From the NCBI RefSeq assembly GCF_007558825.1, contig NZ_VLTK01000002.1, positions 124,001 through 188,000 of the forward strand: a DNA stretch of 64,000 nucleotides, in the 5' to 3' direction. This document shows positions 63,684 to 64,000 of the stretch, piece after piece. Under the pieces are notes generated by a model. The model was not told the origin of the DNA, made no database searches, and saw nothing but the letters and a program-made list of their open reading frames with translations. This DNA comes from Brevibacterium aurantiacum (GTDB lineage: Bacteria > Actinomycetota > Actinomycetes > Actinomycetales > Brevibacteriaceae). The position numbers and the translations under genes were made by a program. How positions within the stretch are numbered: position 1 is the first letter of the stretch; each line of letters begins with the position of its first letter.

Positions 63684-63947
63684 ATGGACGACTACATCGT
63701 CTGCCGCTGCGAAGACGTCTCTTTCGACGATATCCGGCACTGTGTCGACGAATCCGACACCATCGATATCCATGAGGCGAAACTCCGACTGAGAGTCGGA
63801 ATGGGCACCTGCCAGGGCCGTGTGTGCGGGCCGCTGCTCGAACGGTGCTTCGCAGGTCACGCGATCGGTACGCTCGAGCGCAACTCAGTACTCAGGCCAG
63901 TGCTTCTGGCCGACATTGCCTCCGAGATGGTTGAGGGCAAAGAATGA
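63684..63947 (+). CDS. BFD-like [2Fe-2S]-binding subunit of an amine/proline-type dehydrogenase
   Basis: 87 residues. The four cysteines are arranged C-R-C-E near residues 7-9 and 'GMGTCQGRVCG' at about 42-48, the CxC...CxxxxC pattern of BFD-like [2Fe-2S] domains. Stand-alone copies occur as the small subunit of heteromeric hydrogen-cyanide-synthase-like, D-hydroxyproline or opine dehydrogenases. The ATGA overlap with the next reading frame, which begins like the other ferredoxin-type subunit, supports this. Confidence 0.85.
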   Translation: MDDYIVCRCEDVSFDDIRHCVDESDTIDIHEAKLRLRVGMGTCQGRVCGPLLERCFAGHAIGTLERNSVLRPVLLADIASEMVEGKE

Positions 63948-64000
63948 GGCGTATCGAGAACCACCCTGTCCTGGGCCCCGATAGCTCTGAAGATGTCGGG
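63944..64000 (+). CDS. start of a [2Fe-2S] ferredoxin-type subunit (HcnA/SoxA N-terminal-like), cut by window end
   Basis: Only the first 19 codons are present. They read MRRIENHPVLGPDSSEDVG, which resembles the N-terminus of small ferredoxin-like subunits (xRI..HPVLG) of heteromeric amine or hydroxyproline dehydrogenases. It overlaps the BFD-like gene by 4 bp. The rest lies outside the window. Confidence 0.65.
   Translation, partial: MRRIENHPVLGPDSSEDVG

Overview
The window looks like chromosomal DNA of a high-GC Gram-positive actinobacterium, most probably Brevibacterium or a close relative. This is inferred from the strong G/C bias at third codon positions, frequent GTG starts, many 4-bp ATGA/GTGA overlaps, several apparently leaderless starts, an ectoine hydroxylase and dense catabolic regulons. 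I see no rRNA, tRNA, CRISPR array or insertion sequence. Nearly all of the sequence is protein coding, arranged as small catabolic operons, each beside its own LysR, PadR, PaaX, GntR or XRE regulator.

Layout. 1-2.7 kb: sugar-acid kinase (cut by the window edge) and GntP permease. 2.9-5.1 kb: CopB-type copper ATPase behind a CsoR-like palindrome. 5.2-12.7 kb: two-domain VOC protein, ThDP-dependent enzyme, small stress-type protein, lipoprotein, RraA-like protein, D-cysteine desulfhydrase-like enzyme, secreted protein, and a dicarboxylate/amino-acid symporter with a frameshifted tail. 12.8-16.5 kb: acyl-CoA dehydrogenase, orphan ectoine hydroxylase (ectD) and two small hydrophilic proteins. 16.6-20.1 kb: LysR regulator divergent from a metallo-beta-lactamase hydrolase and an MHS transporter. 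20.3 kb: a fossil of the small 'SFPASDPP' gene.

21.6-26.2 kb is a tetrahydrofolate-dependent O-demethylation locus: an AAHS aromatic-acid transporter diverges from a MetF-like reductase and a LigM-type demethylase, followed by a PadR regulator; matching palindromes lie in the divergent promoter. 26.5-33.3 kb is a polyamine-type locus: XRE-cupin regulator, PotD/B/C/A-like ABC transporter, FAD-dependent amine oxidase and 2-hydroxyacid dehydrogenase. 33.5-36.4 kb holds a PAP2 phosphatase, an acetamidase/formamidase, an SDR and a small protein. 36.4-45.1 kb is a leftward catabolic operon (transporter, acyl-CoA ligase, enoyl-CoA hydratase, acetoacetyl-CoA synthetase, 3-hydroxyacyl-CoA dehydrogenase, amidohydrolase) divergent from a PaaX regulator.

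45.3-49.5 kb has two membrane-anchored surface proteins, one carrying Ltp (superinfection-exclusion type) repeats, around a two-component system. 49.6-53.8 kb is the most unusual locus: a LysR regulator divergent from a 1044-residue single-chain P450 whose domains run P450, FprA-type ferredoxin/flavodoxin-NADP reductase, flavodoxin. A decayed sugar-acid-type MFS transporter follows it. 54.8-59.9 kb is a gamma-glutamyltransferase plus amino-acid ABC transporter operon, divergent from a GntR/FCD regulator, with two FadR-like operators between them. 60.1-64.0 kb has a fructosamine-kinase-like protein, a YfcC-family permease, a LysR regulator and the start of a [2Fe-2S] amine/imino-acid dehydrogenase operon that runs off the window.

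The common theme is uptake and breakdown of organic acids, methoxylated aromatics, amines and amino-acid derivatives. The best candidate for undescribed biology is the P450-FNR-flavodoxin fusion. Its distal I-helix carries a Glu-Pro pair like that of the guaiacol O-demethylase GcoA.
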